NCBI RefSeq assembly: GCF_001908375.1
Contig: NZ_CP017244.1
Coordinates: 930,001-994,000, forward strand
Origin: Rhizobium etli 8C-3
Lineage (GTDB): Bacteria; Pseudomonadota; Alphaproteobacteria; Rhizobiales; Rhizobiaceae
Reading direction: 5' to 3'
DNA: 64,000 bases
The position numbers and the translations under genes are program-made. This document shows, in pieces, positions 21,201-30,466 of the stretch (positions are counted from its first letter, which is position 1; each line of letters begins with the position of its first letter). Below the pieces are notes generated by a model. That model had not been told where the DNA came from, did no database searches, and was given only the letters and a program-made list of their open reading frames with translations.

Positions 21201-22958
21201 TCAAATTGCCTTTGATGGTGAGGTGCGGCGGCTTTCTTCCGCTTTGGCAAGGCCGTCGCGAAGGTGCTGTGCATCAGATTCTTGAGCGTAGTGCATCGTT
21301 GCAAGAAAATCGTCTATGTCGAAATGTGGAGCAAGCGCCCTGACTTTTTCCAGATGACCTGCCGCGGCGATTTCGTCACCAAGCCAGCCATAGCATGCCG
21401 CGACAAAGGCGTGCTGGACGTAGTCCATGACCGACAGATGCATGAAGGCTTCGATCGCCTCGACGTACTGATGCGCGGCAAAATGCGACTTTCCAAGATG
21501 GCTCCAGAATCGCTCGGGGTGATGGGGGTTGAGCCGCATCGCCCGACGGATCCATTCTAGCCCCTCTTCGGGTCGTCCCAGCCACGTCAACAACTCTCCT
21601 TGCTGAACCACGACTAGGTCGTAGTTAGGATTGAGGGAAAGTGCGCGCTCCTGGTGATACCGGGCTGTGGTCAGATTATTGTTGTTTACATTCACCGCAG
21701 CTAAAATTCTGTGGACGTCAGCGTCGTTGTCATCCAGCGCCAGCGCGCGATCTAGCGCGGCAACGATCTCATTCCACACAGCATCCTTGTCTTCGCACCA
21801 GCCGTTGACCCAAGCTTGGCCCAGAATGCATGCACGCCACGCATGGGCGTGGGCATAACCGGCGTCCAGCATGACTGAACGGTCTATGAGCAGTTGCGCC
21901 TGTTGGTTGTCCAGCGCCGTGCTTCTGTGATGCAGTACCTTGGCGGCGAGCGCGCATTCGTATGCGGCCATATTCGCCGGTTTTGTTCGCTCGAGCCGGT
22001 CACGCTGGGCGGCTTCGACGCGACCGGGTAACGTGGCCACTATCGCTCCGGTGACCTCGTCCTGTATCGCGAATATGTCGTCAAGCTTCCTGTCGTATTT
22101 GTCTGCCCAAATATGAGCATCGTTGACTGCATCGATGAGCTGGACGGTCACACGCACCCTGTCGCCAATCTTGCGGACGCTTCCCTCCACCAAGTACTGC
22201 GTTCCTAGCTTTTCGGCGACTTCCCGTGCGTTCACGGCCTGGTTCTTATAGACAAAGCTCGAATTTCGCGAGATGACGAACAGCTCGTGACGGCGCGATA
22301 GTTCGGTAATGATGTCCTCTGTAAGCCCGTCGGCGAAAAATTCCTGATCGGGATCGCCGCTCATATTGATGAACGGCAGCACAACGATCGAAGGCTTCCC
22401 GACCGATCGTTTCGCATCCAGGTCATCCAGCTGACCTGGCAGGGCTTCGAGCCCGACACGAAAGAGATGTACCGGACGGCTAATATTCTTGAGCGTCTTT
22501 TCTCCCAAATCCTCAATGGCGACTTCAAGCCGGTCGACAATCTGTGTCGCCACCGCCGCGGTGATGCAGACGCCGCCGACGTCGGCCAACTGCTCGATGC
22601 GAGAAGCAATATTGACACCGTCGCCGAAAATATCCTGATCGTCAAAGATGATGTCGCCGAGGTTGATCCCGATCCTGAATTCAATCCGCCGATCTTGCGG
22701 CACATCCGAATTGCGTCGCTTCATGCGCTGCTGGATCTCCACGGCGCACTTCACTGCATCAGAAACACTTAGGAATTCGACAAGCATGCCGTCCCCTGTC
22801 GTCTTGATGATACGACCCTTGTTCTTCGCAATCGCGGGGTCGATCAATTCGATTCGGTGGGTTTTCAGGCGGGCGAGCGTACCTGCTTCATCGATCTCCA
22901 TCAGCCGGCTGTAGCCTGCCATGTCGGCTGCCATGATCGCGGCTAGTCTCTGTTCCAT
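21201..22958 (-). CDS. class III adenylate/guanylate cyclase with TolB-like and TPR regions
   Basis: 585 aa. The cyclase domain spans about residues 1-170: metal Asp12 in AADMAGYS and Asp56 in KTTGDGMLVEF, with NIASR (116-120) supplying the transition-state Asn and Arg. The middle part (about 180-310) is a TolB/FlgO-like domain, with PSIVVLPFINMSGDPDQEFFADGLTEDIITELSR and a GTQYLVEGSVRK motif. TPR-like helices follow (NPHHPERFWSHLGKSHFA and similar). ATG 22958 is chosen to open the conserved N-terminus EQRLAAIMAADMAGYSRLM. It is soluble with no transmembrane segment. Rhizobia carry many such cyclases; the input signal is unknown. Confidence 0.92.
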   Translation of the reverse strand: MEQRLAAIMAADMAGYSRLMEIDEAGTLARLKTHRIELIDPAIAKNKGRIIKTTGDGMLVEFLSVSDAVKCAVEIQQRMKRRNSDVPQDRRIEFRIGINLGDIIFDDQDIFGDGVNIASRIEQLADVGGVCITAAVATQIVDRLEVAIEDLGEKTLKNISRPVHLFRVGLEALPGQLDDLDAKRSVGKPSIVVLPFINMSGDPDQEFFADGLTEDIITELSRRHELFVISRNSSFVYKNQAVNAREVAEKLGTQYLVEGSVRKIGDRVRVTVQLIDAVNDAHIWADKYDRKLDDIFAIQDEVTGAIVATLPGRVEAAQRDRLERTKPANMAAYECALAAKVLHHRSTALDNQQAQLLIDRSVMLDAGYAHAHAWRACILGQAWVNGWCEDKDAVWNEIVAALDRALALDDNDADVHRILAAVNVNNNNLTTARYHQERALSLNPNYDLVVVQQGELLTWLGRPEEGLEWIRRAMRLNPHHPERFWSHLGKSHFAAHQYVEAIEAFMHLSVMDYVQHAFVAACYGWLGDEIAAAGHLEKVRALAPHFDIDDFLATMHYAQESDAQHLRDGLAKAEESRRTSPSKAI

Positions 22959-23395
22959 GTCATTTGCCAAACAAGAGTGACGCACTTTCGCGAGAAGCGC
23001 CAACCTGGAGTGTGATCACCTCCCGCTTAGGGCGCCCGATATTTCAATTTTACCGCACTGCTGGGAAATCGACTATCTAAATTAGCGGCGACTGAAAGGC
23101 GCATGCTGATGCTGATAAAGATGAAGGTGGGATGGAAATCGGCAATGCCGCTCGCGCGTTCTTGGCGGTGGCTAGCAGATATCGGTGGAAAGTGAAAAGG
23201 GTACCAATCGCCAGGATCTGTTACCGCGGCGTCGGCGCGACATTGTCTTTCACTTGAGGCTCGCTGAGAGCCTTTCAGGTACCGCCGACGGTCGCATCAT
23301 TTTTTGAAGCAGGAGGATCAATCTCGGCCAGAACCGCCTTTCCTCCCTCGTGCGAACCGTCCAGGTCCAGCCGACTAGCTAGCTGGCTGGGAAAG
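22959..23395. other. intergenic region, no gene seen
   Basis: 437 bases between the cyclase start and the TetR stop. It holds a short hairpin AGGCTC/GAGCCT at 23257-23273 without a T-run. I see no open frame with coding character. The cyclase promoter should lie at its left end. Confidence 0.5.
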
Positions 23396-24097
23396 CTATT
23401 CGGAGCCTTTCTTGTGATCATCAAGCAAAGCCCGGACGAAGCCAGTTTCGGCTACTTCGATCGTTCCATCGGGCAACTTCAGGACGCGATCGATGGCAGT
23501 ACCATAGAGCTTGAGGCGATCGTCGAGCATCTTGACGGCCTGTTCGATGTTGCCCTCGCGGCTCTTTCGCAGGGCCTCGTGCATCATGCTGCTGAGGGAA
23601 AGCCGAAAGAGCAGGAGCATCTCTGCGAACGCTTCGGGATCGGGCGCATCGAAGAGACCCTCCTCTGTTCCCTCTCGGAGAACATCGGCCAAAAGCGGGA
23701 CTACGATGCGGGTCACAGCCTGATCGACGCGGTGGAACAGCACGATGTTTTCCGGGCGGAAGATGACATCGAACATTGTTCGCAGTTGCGGGGCAAGCTC
23801 GACCTTCAGGCGCCGCGACCCGGCGAACAAGCTGTTCAGTTTTTCCACGGCATTGAGCGTAGGATCGTTCAGGAGCGGTCGAATCTCTTCAAGGCTTCCG
23901 CGGGCAAGGCGAGCAGCGATAGCTTCAAGCAGCGCCTCCTTGGAGGAGAAATAGTGGTAGAAGGCGCCCTTCGACACGCCTGCTTCGCGAATGATGTCGT
24001 TAATCGTGGTATTGTCGTAGCCGTGGGCGAAGAAGAGCCTCTGGGCGCAATCCAACAGTTCGCCCGAGCGGATGTCTGGGTGTTTTTTGACACGCAT
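23396..24097 (-). CDS. TetR-family transcriptional repressor
   Basis: 233 aa. The N-terminal HTH reads LLDCAQRLFFAHGYDNTTINDIIREAGVSKGAFYHYFSSKEALLEAI, the canonical TetR signature, followed by an all-helical ligand domain. ATG 24097 is preferred to GTG 24109 since GTGAGAG then serves as ribosome binding site. It is divergent from the HlyD/FtsX/LolD export operon with a 19-base palindrome between, so it very likely represses that operon. Confidence 0.92.
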   Translation of the reverse strand: MRVKKHPDIRSGELLDCAQRLFFAHGYDNTTINDIIREAGVSKGAFYHYFSSKEALLEAIAARLARGSLEEIRPLLNDPTLNAVEKLNSLFAGSRRLKVELAPQLRTMFDVIFRPENIVLFHRVDQAVTRIVVPLLADVLREGTEEGLFDAPDPEAFAEMLLLFRLSLSSMMHEALRKSREGNIEQAVKMLDDRLKLYGTAIDRVLKLPDGTIEVAETGFVRALLDDHKKGSE

Positions 24098-24174
24098 CGA
24101 CGCTCTCACTTCTTTCGGGGGGTCTCCTGACTAGCGGAATTCGATGCTGTGGCCGAATTCTTCAGCTGCTTTTA

Positions 24175-24193
24175 TAGACCGACGGTCGGTCTA
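24175..24193. promoter_or_regulatory. TetR-type operator palindrome
   Basis: TAGACCGACGGTCGGTCTA has perfect 9-base arms around one central G. It lies between the divergent TetR gene and the export operon, 43 bases before the operon's GTG start. TAGACC/GGTCTA half-sites are known for other TetR-family repressors such as NemR. Binding by the adjacent TetR protein is inferred. Confidence 0.75.
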
Positions 24194-24235
24194 ATGCTAT
24201 AGGGTCGACAACAGCAGCAGTTCGAGGCAGATGGC

Positions 24236-25243
24236 GTGAGACCGTTCCGCTTGCTTTCCGTTGTCGTCGCTCTGTCCGTGGCAGGCGGTTTGGCCGCTTG
24301 GTATGTCTGGCACCCCATCCCAGTATCGGTTGTCGTCCCCTTGCGCGGTCGTGCTGCCGAAATCGTCTATGCCAGTGGCGTTGTCGAACCGCTGACCTGG
24401 GCGAAAGTCACGCCGCTGGTGCGCGAACGGGTCGTCGAGCAATGCAATTGCGAAGGTGCATCCGTAGAAAAGGGCGATATACTTGCTCGCCTCGATGATA
24501 GCGAGGCGAGAGCGGCCCTTGCCGAACTCGAGGCGCGGCTTGCGCTGGCGGAGCAGGAATTTCGGCGCTACAATTTGATGCTGGAAAAAAACACAGCAGC
24601 CCAGCAGTCAGTCGACCGGGCGAGCAGTGAGGTGGAGCAGCTCAAGGCGCTGGCGGCCGGTCAGAGGGCACGCCTTGACAGTTATATCATCCGCGCTCCG
24701 ATCGATGGTGTCGTGCTTCGCCAGGACGGCGAGGTGGGCGAAGTTGCCGATCTAGGAACGGCGCTCTTCTGGGTCGGGGAACAGAAACCGCTGCTCGTGG
24801 TCGCGGACGTCAACGAGGAGGATATTCCGCGGGTCCGGCTGGGGCACAAGGCCCTGCTCAAATCCGATGCTTTCAAGGATCAGACCCTCGAAGCAACCGT
24901 CAGCAGCATAACGCCGAAGGGCGATCCGGTGACGAAGACCTATCGCGTAAAGCTGCGTCTTCCCAACGACACGCCCCTGATGATCGGTATGTCGACTGAT
25001 GTGAACATCATCGTGCGCGTCTCGGAAAACGCACTTCTGGTCCCCACCATCGCGATGCAGGCCGAGAAGGTCTTCACTGTCGAAGGAAACTTTGCCCGGC
25101 TACGCGAGATCAAATCAGGAATCCGCGGACCGAATGGCATCGAGATCATATCCGGTCTGGATGAAACGACGCGTGTGATTTCACCGTTTCCGCAAGATCT
25201 GATGGATGGGACCCGGGTCACGATAACCGGTACTGCAAAGTGA
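24236..25243 (+). CDS. HlyD-family periplasmic adaptor of an ABC exporter
   Basis: 335 aa membrane-fusion protein. It has an N-terminal membrane anchor (LLSVVVALSVAGGLAAWYVW), a biotinyl-lipoyl-like half with VVEPLTWAKVTPLVRERV and GDILARLDDSEARAAL, a coiled-coil hairpin (about residues 95-145), and SYIIRAPIDGVVLRQDGEVGEVAD completing the lipoyl domain. The start is GTG 24236 behind GAGGCAG. It is the first of three coupled genes and would link the FtsX-type permease to an outer-membrane channel, which is not encoded here. Confidence 0.88.
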   Translation: MRPFRLLSVVVALSVAGGLAAWYVWHPIPVSVVVPLRGRAAEIVYASGVVEPLTWAKVTPLVRERVVEQCNCEGASVEKGDILARLDDSEARAALAELEARLALAEQEFRRYNLMLEKNTAAQQSVDRASSEVEQLKALAAGQRARLDSYIIRAPIDGVVLRQDGEVGEVADLGTALFWVGEQKPLLVVADVNEEDIPRVRLGHKALLKSDAFKDQTLEATVSSITPKGDPVTKTYRVKLRLPNDTPLMIGMSTDVNIIVRVSENALLVPTIAMQAEKVFTVEGNFARLREIKSGIRGPNGIEIISGLDETTRVISPFPQDLMDGTRVTITGTAK

Positions 25244-25250
25244 GGTTGCG

Positions 25251-26492
25251 ATGCGGCTGATTTTCGAGATCGCCGTCACCCATATTGCCGGCCGCGGCCG
25301 GCAGACGCTTGTTGCCGTGTTCGGCGTTGCCGTCGGTGTCGGCTTTTCCATCGCCATGGCGGCGCTCATGCAGGGCGGCCAGGACGATTTTGTGGAACAG
25401 TTGATCAACACCATGCCCCATGTTGACATCACCGACGAGCAGCGAACGGCGCGACGGCAGCCTGCCGAAACCGTCTTCCATGCGACGGAGATCTTCGGAC
25501 TGAGGCCGCGGGAGGACCGCCGCGGCATCATCAATCCGACAGCCGCGCGTTCCTGGCTCGAGGCATGGATACCCGGCCGGCTGGCTCCAGACCTGAAGCT
25601 GCAAGCTGTCATCCGTTACTCCAGCCGCGAGGTCGGAGCATCGGTGATCGGCATCGAACCGGCGGCCGAGCGCGGCGTCTCGCCGATCATCGGCGACTTC
25701 GTGGAGGGAAGTTTCGGAGCCCTTGCGGCGGGCGGGAACAGTATCGTCATCGGTGACACGATGGCAGAGCGCCTCGGCGCCGGATTGAACGATACCGTGG
25801 CGGCGGTTTCGTCGGAGGGGCTCTCGCGCAATTTCAAGATCGTCGGCCTCTTTCATACCGGCACGACCGCTCGGGATGAGGGCGAAGCTTATGTACTGCT
25901 GAAGAACGCGCAGATCCTGAGCGCGCGTACCAACGCCATCAATGAAATCCGCATCAAGCTTGCCAATCCCGATGACGCACCAGCGGTGGCGCGCCGGATC
26001 GAGACCGAACTCGGCTACAGGGCCGAGGCTTGGCAGGAGGCCAATGAATCGCTCCTCGAAGCGCTCGTGATCCGCAATGTCATCATGTACACCGTTGTCG
26101 CAGCAATCATGCTGGTCGCTGGTTTTGGCATTTACAATATTATCTCGACGATTACGCACGAAAAGGCGCGCGATATCGCCATCATGAAGTCGCTCGGGTT
26201 TGCCGAGGCTGACATGCGGCGTCTGTTTCTGCTCGAAGGAATTGCGATCGGGGCCGGCGGATCAGCGCTTGGTTGGCTGCTTGGCTTTTCGCTCGTCTAT
26301 GCCTTGTCTCTGGTGCGCTTCGAGCTTGCCGCGACAGGGCAGGAAATGACACGTCTGCCGATTGCCTGGAGCATTCTGCACTACGTGATTGCCTCAGGTT
26401 TCGCGCTGAGCGCGGCGGCTTTTGCCGGTTATCTCCCGGCCAGGCGGGCTGCACGCCTCAATCCCGTGGATATCATCAGGGGTGCGACATGA
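25251..26492 (+). CDS. FtsX/MacB-type ABC transporter permease
   Basis: 413 aa. An N-terminal transmembrane segment is followed by a large periplasmic domain (about residues 40-270) and three C-terminal transmembrane segments. IMYTVVAAIMLVAGFGIYNIISTITHEKARDIAIMKSLGFAEADMRRLFLLEGIAIG is the FtsX-domain signature. It starts seven bases after the adaptor stop and overlaps the ATPase start by four bases (ATGA). It belongs to the MacB/LolCE-like mechanotransmission class of exporters. Confidence 0.9.
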   Translation: MRLIFEIAVTHIAGRGRQTLVAVFGVAVGVGFSIAMAALMQGGQDDFVEQLINTMPHVDITDEQRTARRQPAETVFHATEIFGLRPREDRRGIINPTAARSWLEAWIPGRLAPDLKLQAVIRYSSREVGASVIGIEPAAERGVSPIIGDFVEGSFGALAAGGNSIVIGDTMAERLGAGLNDTVAAVSSEGLSRNFKIVGLFHTGTTARDEGEAYVLLKNAQILSARTNAINEIRIKLANPDDAPAVARRIETELGYRAEAWQEANESLLEALVIRNVIMYTVVAAIMLVAGFGIYNIISTITHEKARDIAIMKSLGFAEADMRRLFLLEGIAIGAGGSALGWLLGFSLVYALSLVRFELAATGQEMTRLPIAWSILHYVIASGFALSAAAFAGYLPARRAARLNPVDIIRGAT

Positions 26493-27166
26493 GCGCCTTG
26501 ATTGAAGCAAAGAACCTCACACGCATCCTGACGGAAACTGTCCCGGTAACGCTGGTCGAGAATGTGTCTTTGACGATCGGTGAGCGGGAATTCGTTGCAA
26601 TCACCGGACCTTCCGGTTCCGGCAAATCTTCGCTGCTCTATCTGTTGGGGCTGCTCGACGAGCCGACGAGCGGCAGGCTTTTGATTGGCGGCAGAGATAC
26701 CGACCCCATGGACCAAAGGCAACGCGCCGAAACCCGCCTCTCGATGCTGGGCTTCGTCTTCCAGTTCCATTTTCTCCTGCCGGAATTCACGGCGCGACAG
26801 AACGTCGAGATCCCGATGCGCAAGCTTGGCCGTTTGAGCCGGTCGGCCATGCAGGCGCGGGCAGAGGAACTCTTGGCGTCGCTTGGTCTTGCTGGTCATA
26901 TCGACAAGAGGCCAGATCAGCTTTCCGGCGGTCAACGCCAGAGGGTCGCCGTGGCACGCTCGCTTGCCAATGATCCACCCATCCTGCTTGCAGACGAGCC
27001 GACGGGAAGCCTCGACAGCCAAAATTCCGAGCAGGTCTTTTCGATCCTTGAAGGGCTCGTGCGCGAACGCGGCAAGACGGTCATCGCCGTCACCCATGAT
27101 CTCGACATGGCGGCCCGTATGGGGCGACGCATTCATCTCATGGATGGCAAGATCGCCGATCCTTAA
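26489..27166 (+). CDS. LolD/MacB-type ABC transporter ATPase
   Basis: 225 aa ATPase with Walker A GPSGSGKSS, signature [15 protein letters not shown], Walker B ILLADEPTGSLD and VTHDLDMAARM switch region. It belongs to the LolD/MacB/FtsE group that pairs with FtsX-type permeases. The start is set by the ATGA overlap with the permease stop. With the adaptor and permease it forms a drug, peptide or lipid export system under TetR control; the substrate is unknown. Confidence 0.92.
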   Translation: MSALIEAKNLTRILTETVPVTLVENVSLTIGEREFVAITGPSGSGKSSLLYLLGLLDEPTSGRLLIGGRDTDPMDQRQRAETRLSMLGFVFQFHFLLPEFTARQNVEIPMRKLGRLSRSAMQARAEELLASLGLAGHIDKRPDQLSGGQRQRVAVARSLANDPPILLADEPTGSLDSQNSEQVFSILEGLVRERGKTVIAVTHDLDMAARMGRRIHLMDGKIADP

Positions 27167-27585
27167 AATCGGTGCGAGCGGAGGAATTTGCCCAGCCAGC
27201 AGCCACGTGATGGCTTTCGCGATGAAGCCCAGCCATTGTTTCGTCACGGCCTGTTCGAAGCGGCCAAGCCCCGATACCAGCGTCACAAGCAAGAACAGGT
27301 GATATACCGTGATCAATCGCGATGGCGTCCGATCATTGCTTGGGATGGCCTCTTCATGCGCGCTGACGCCTGTCGAAGGAAGCATGCCGATCGACCAAGG
27401 ACTCAGACCGCCGAGATGAAGCTTCCGGCGATCGTCTGCCAGTGTCCGTGATTGCCTTGAAGGAGTGTTCGGCGTCAATGTGGAAGCCTCCAAGGCGGGA
27501 AATTTTGTTCTCAGATCCGTCGTTTCTGCATTGGCTCGGCCTTTGCGGTTTCCACCCACGTTGCGGCGAGCAACAAACGATTTGG
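27167..27585. other. intergenic region without a supported gene
   Basis: 419 bases between the exporter ATPase stop and the convergent penicillin-binding protein stop. A minus-strand open stretch encodes a hydrophobic run (ITVYHLFLLVTLVSGLGRFEQ near 27315) but has no start, no ribosome binding site and no recognisable family. It may be decayed coding sequence. No clear terminator is seen. Confidence 0.4.
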
Positions 27586-29955
27586 CTATTTCTCGCAAAG
27601 CCGCCGAGCACCATAGTACGGTTGGTAGGTACAGTCAGAAGCGCGGAACGACCGATAACTGCGCGAGCAGGCCGTGATATTGCAGGATGGCGCGACGTTC
27701 TCCTCGCTCGTCATCGCTCCTGTGTCAGGATCGATTTGCGGTGCAGGCTCAGCCATCGCCGCCTGCATGAACTCCCGCCAGATGCGAGCCGGAAGTTCGC
27801 CTCCGGTGACACCCTTCATCGGCGCATCATCGTCGTTTCCGACCCAGACTCCGGCGACCAGGGTGTCCGTGAAGCCGACGAACCAGGCGTCGCGGTTGTC
27901 CTGACTGGTACCTGTCTTGCCGGCCGCAAAAATGCCGGGATCGGCGTCGCGGCCGGTCCCACGCTCAACGACCAACTGCAGTAACGCAAGAAGGTCCGGC
28001 TGATATCGAGAGAGGTCGATGGAGACCGGCACTTGCGCACCCACGCGGAAGCCCCTGGGCTGGCCAGATGCCTGGAAATCGATGACACCCCACGGTTCGA
28101 CGGGCGCCCTTCCAAGGCGAACCGATGCGTAGGCGCCGGTCAGATCGAGCAAACTCACCTCCGACGCACCAAGCGACAAGGCTGGCGCAGTCGTCAGGGC
28201 CGTGTTTATGCCGAGCTCCTTGGCTGCCGCCGCCACACTGTCCAGTCCCACCTCCTGAGCAAGGGCTGCGGTGGCGGCATTTAACGAGCGAGCAAAGGCC
28301 TCCGCCAGCGTAACCCATCCGCGGTAACCACCCCCGGGGTTTTGGGGCGACCATCCGTTTATCTCGATAGGGCCGTCGAGGACCTGATCCGACAGAGAAA
28401 GCCCCTTTTTCAATGCAGCATAGTAAACGAACAACTTGAATGTGGAGCCTGGCTGACGCATCGCCGTGACGGCACGATTGAACTGGCTGGTCTTGTAGTC
28501 GTGTCCGCCGACCATTGCGACAACCGCGCCATCGGGTGTCATGGCGACCAGCGCCGCCTGCGATGCGCCGAGAGCCTTTCCTTCTTCATCGAGAGCCTGT
28601 CTCACCACCCGTTCGGCAATTTCCTGCAGGCGCGGTACCAGCGTCGTACGCACAGTCGTCGAGCCGGGAGAAGCGCCGGCGATTTCGCTCGCCTGTGGCG
28701 AGACCCAATCGGCGAACCAGCTGCCGGAGCGCGGGGTCAGTGTCGTCGGATGCACTTCGGCAAAATCTTTCTTGGCGGCATCGGCCTCTTGCGGCGTAAG
28801 CTTGCCGTTGGCGGCCATCGCGTCGAGCACGGTTGCCGTGCGTTGGCGTGCGCCTTCGAAATTGTCGATCGGATTCAACTGGCTGGGAGCCTTCAGCAGA
28901 CCTGCCAGCATCGCCGATTCCGTGATATCGAGTGCACCGATATCCTTGTTGAAATAGATCCGTGCTGCTGCCGGCATTCCCGTAGCGCCGGAACCGAGAT
29001 AGACGGAATTCAGGTACCGCGTCAGGATCTCCTGCTTGCCGAGCTTCCATTCCAGCCAGAACGAAATTACCAGTTCCTGGATCTTTCGCTTCAGCGTTCG
29101 GTCGCTTTCGAGATATTGCAGCTTGATCAACTGCTGTGTGATCGTGCTTCCGCCCTGGACGACGGAGCCTGCCTCTAAGTTCCGTATCAGCGCGCGCGCG
29201 ATGCCTTTCAAGTCGATGCCGTGGTGATCCATGAACCGGCGGTCCTCGATTGAAAGCACGGCATCCACGAGGTGAGGGGGGAATTGTTTGTATCCTGCAT
29301 AGGGTCCCTGATAGGGCCCTTGACGAACAAGAGGTTCGCCATCCGCCGTTTCCAATACAATGACCGGCTTCATGGTACCATCGGCAATCTCTTGCCATGG
29401 CACATCCTTCAACGCCCAAGTCAAAACGCCGGTTCCGATCAGCAAGCCCAGCAAGGAAGCGACCGCGACAAGCCCTTTCCATGACCGCAGTTTCGGTGGA
29501 CGGGCCTGCTTTATGCGGGTCAAACCGGCCAGAAGTTCTGGCGAGCGGGACCGCGCTTTGGATGAAAGCGATGCAAAGGCGGCGTATATCCGCCGAAACT
29601 TCTCATTGGGCACTCGAGTGCCGGACGTCTGTCCTTTCTGCTTGATGGTGGCGATGTCCCTTCTCATCCAGAACGGGCTTCTTTGCAGAAGCGCACGCAT
29701 ATCATGACGGAGGGCGACAATCAGGTCACGAACGGCTCGTGCGCTTTGACCAAAGGGCGAGGATGGGTTTACGGCCTCTTTGGATTGTTCCAGCGATGTT
29801 GAAGATCCGGGTGGTCCCTGGTGAACCCTGGTTCCTACTTCAGGGCCTTCAGCCGTAAATCCCTCGCTCTTCGGCAGCGGTGCAGAACCGGCGATGCGAT
29901 CACCAGGCTGATTTGGGCTGCCAGTCTGTTTTGAGCTGTCTGCGGTGCTTTCCAT
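27586..29955 (-). CDS. class A penicillin-binding protein (PBP1A-type) with BA14K-like tail
   Basis: 789 aa bifunctional peptidoglycan synthase. A long polar cytoplasmic region (1-160) is followed by one transmembrane helix (161-181). The GT51 glycosyltransferase has catalytic Glu237 in SIEDRRFMDHHGID and QGGSTITQQL. The transpeptidase has Ser504-x-x-Lys507 (GSTFK), SLN (557-559) and KTG (680-682). The C-terminal end (758-787) holds four cysteines in a pattern CxxxYRSFxxxDxTYQPYxGxRRLC resembling the BA14K family. ATG 29955 is preferred over the 13-residue longer start. Confidence 0.93.
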   Translation of the reverse strand: MESTADSSKQTGSPNQPGDRIAGSAPLPKSEGFTAEGPEVGTRVHQGPPGSSTSLEQSKEAVNPSSPFGQSARAVRDLIVALRHDMRALLQRSPFWMRRDIATIKQKGQTSGTRVPNEKFRRIYAAFASLSSKARSRSPELLAGLTRIKQARPPKLRSWKGLVAVASLLGLLIGTGVLTWALKDVPWQEIADGTMKPVIVLETADGEPLVRQGPYQGPYAGYKQFPPHLVDAVLSIEDRRFMDHHGIDLKGIARALIRNLEAGSVVQGGSTITQQLIKLQYLESDRTLKRKIQELVISFWLEWKLGKQEILTRYLNSVYLGSGATGMPAAARIYFNKDIGALDITESAMLAGLLKAPSQLNPIDNFEGARQRTATVLDAMAANGKLTPQEADAAKKDFAEVHPTTLTPRSGSWFADWVSPQASEIAGASPGSTTVRTTLVPRLQEIAERVVRQALDEEGKALGASQAALVAMTPDGAVVAMVGGHDYKTSQFNRAVTAMRQPGSTFKLFVYYAALKKGLSLSDQVLDGPIEINGWSPQNPGGGYRGWVTLAEAFARSLNAATAALAQEVGLDSVAAAAKELGINTALTTAPALSLGASEVSLLDLTGAYASVRLGRAPVEPWGVIDFQASGQPRGFRVGAQVPVSIDLSRYQPDLLALLQLVVERGTGRDADPGIFAAGKTGTSQDNRDAWFVGFTDTLVAGVWVGNDDDAPMKGVTGGELPARIWREFMQAAMAEPAPQIDPDTGAMTSEENVAPSCNITACSRSYRSFRASDCTYQPYYGARRLCEK

Positions 29956-30466
29956 TTGTTGCCGGCTGGTTCTTTTGAAGCAATTAGCGCGCAATGGTAC
30001 GGAGGAAAGACGACATTGACTCTGCTTTCAGATCTTTTCGAAACAGGCTCAGTCGTGAAAAGTGATTGCGGAACTGTTCTCACATCCCAAGCCAGCCTTT
30101 TCATGGCAACGCAGTGCCAAATTAACCGCGCGCGAGCGGTGTGCGGGTGTCTGGATCTGCGCCTTCGGCCATAACGCATCGTTTGCATCTGCTCGATCCT
30201 CGAACGCCATCTCCGTCAGTGCGTCCGGCCTCATTCGCCAGGGACTAGCGCCCCCATCCTAAAAGTTCCTTGCGCTCAGTCCAGCCAGATCGTGAAGGGC
30301 GCCATGGCGGTCACGACCGGGTTCGGGAGCTCCAGCCTTGAGACGAGATCGCCTCGGACCAACACGGCCGTCGGCGTGGCGTCCTTCCGGGTGGCGTTAG
30401 GATTGAAACGGGCCGGTCATCATGCTTTCTGCCGTCTGCGGAATGTCAACCGCCCGTCCTGCGGCC
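29956..30466. other. intergenic region with a possible gene remnant
   Basis: 511 bases between the penicillin-binding protein start and the epimerase stop. The right part contains a 46-codon minus-strand stretch with strong coding character (separate entry at 30276-30416). The remainder has only short frames without motifs; the promoter of the penicillin-binding protein gene must lie near 29956-30050. Confidence 0.5.
30276..30416 (-). pseudogene. C-terminal fragment of an unidentified gene
   Basis: Open frame of 46 codons ending in a stop, reading ...TPTAVLVRGDLVSRLELPNPVVTAMAPFTIWLD. Third codon positions are almost all G or C, as in real genes here. No plausible start with ribosome binding site exists, and a stop lies just upstream, so it looks like the tail of a decayed gene. 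I do not recognise the family. Confidence 0.35.

Noticed and set aside
26429..27598. 389-codon minus-strand frame across the LolD-type ATPase and the region after it
   Set aside because: The first part is the antisense of a conserved ATPase; only the intergenic part could be a remnant and it has no recognisable domain.
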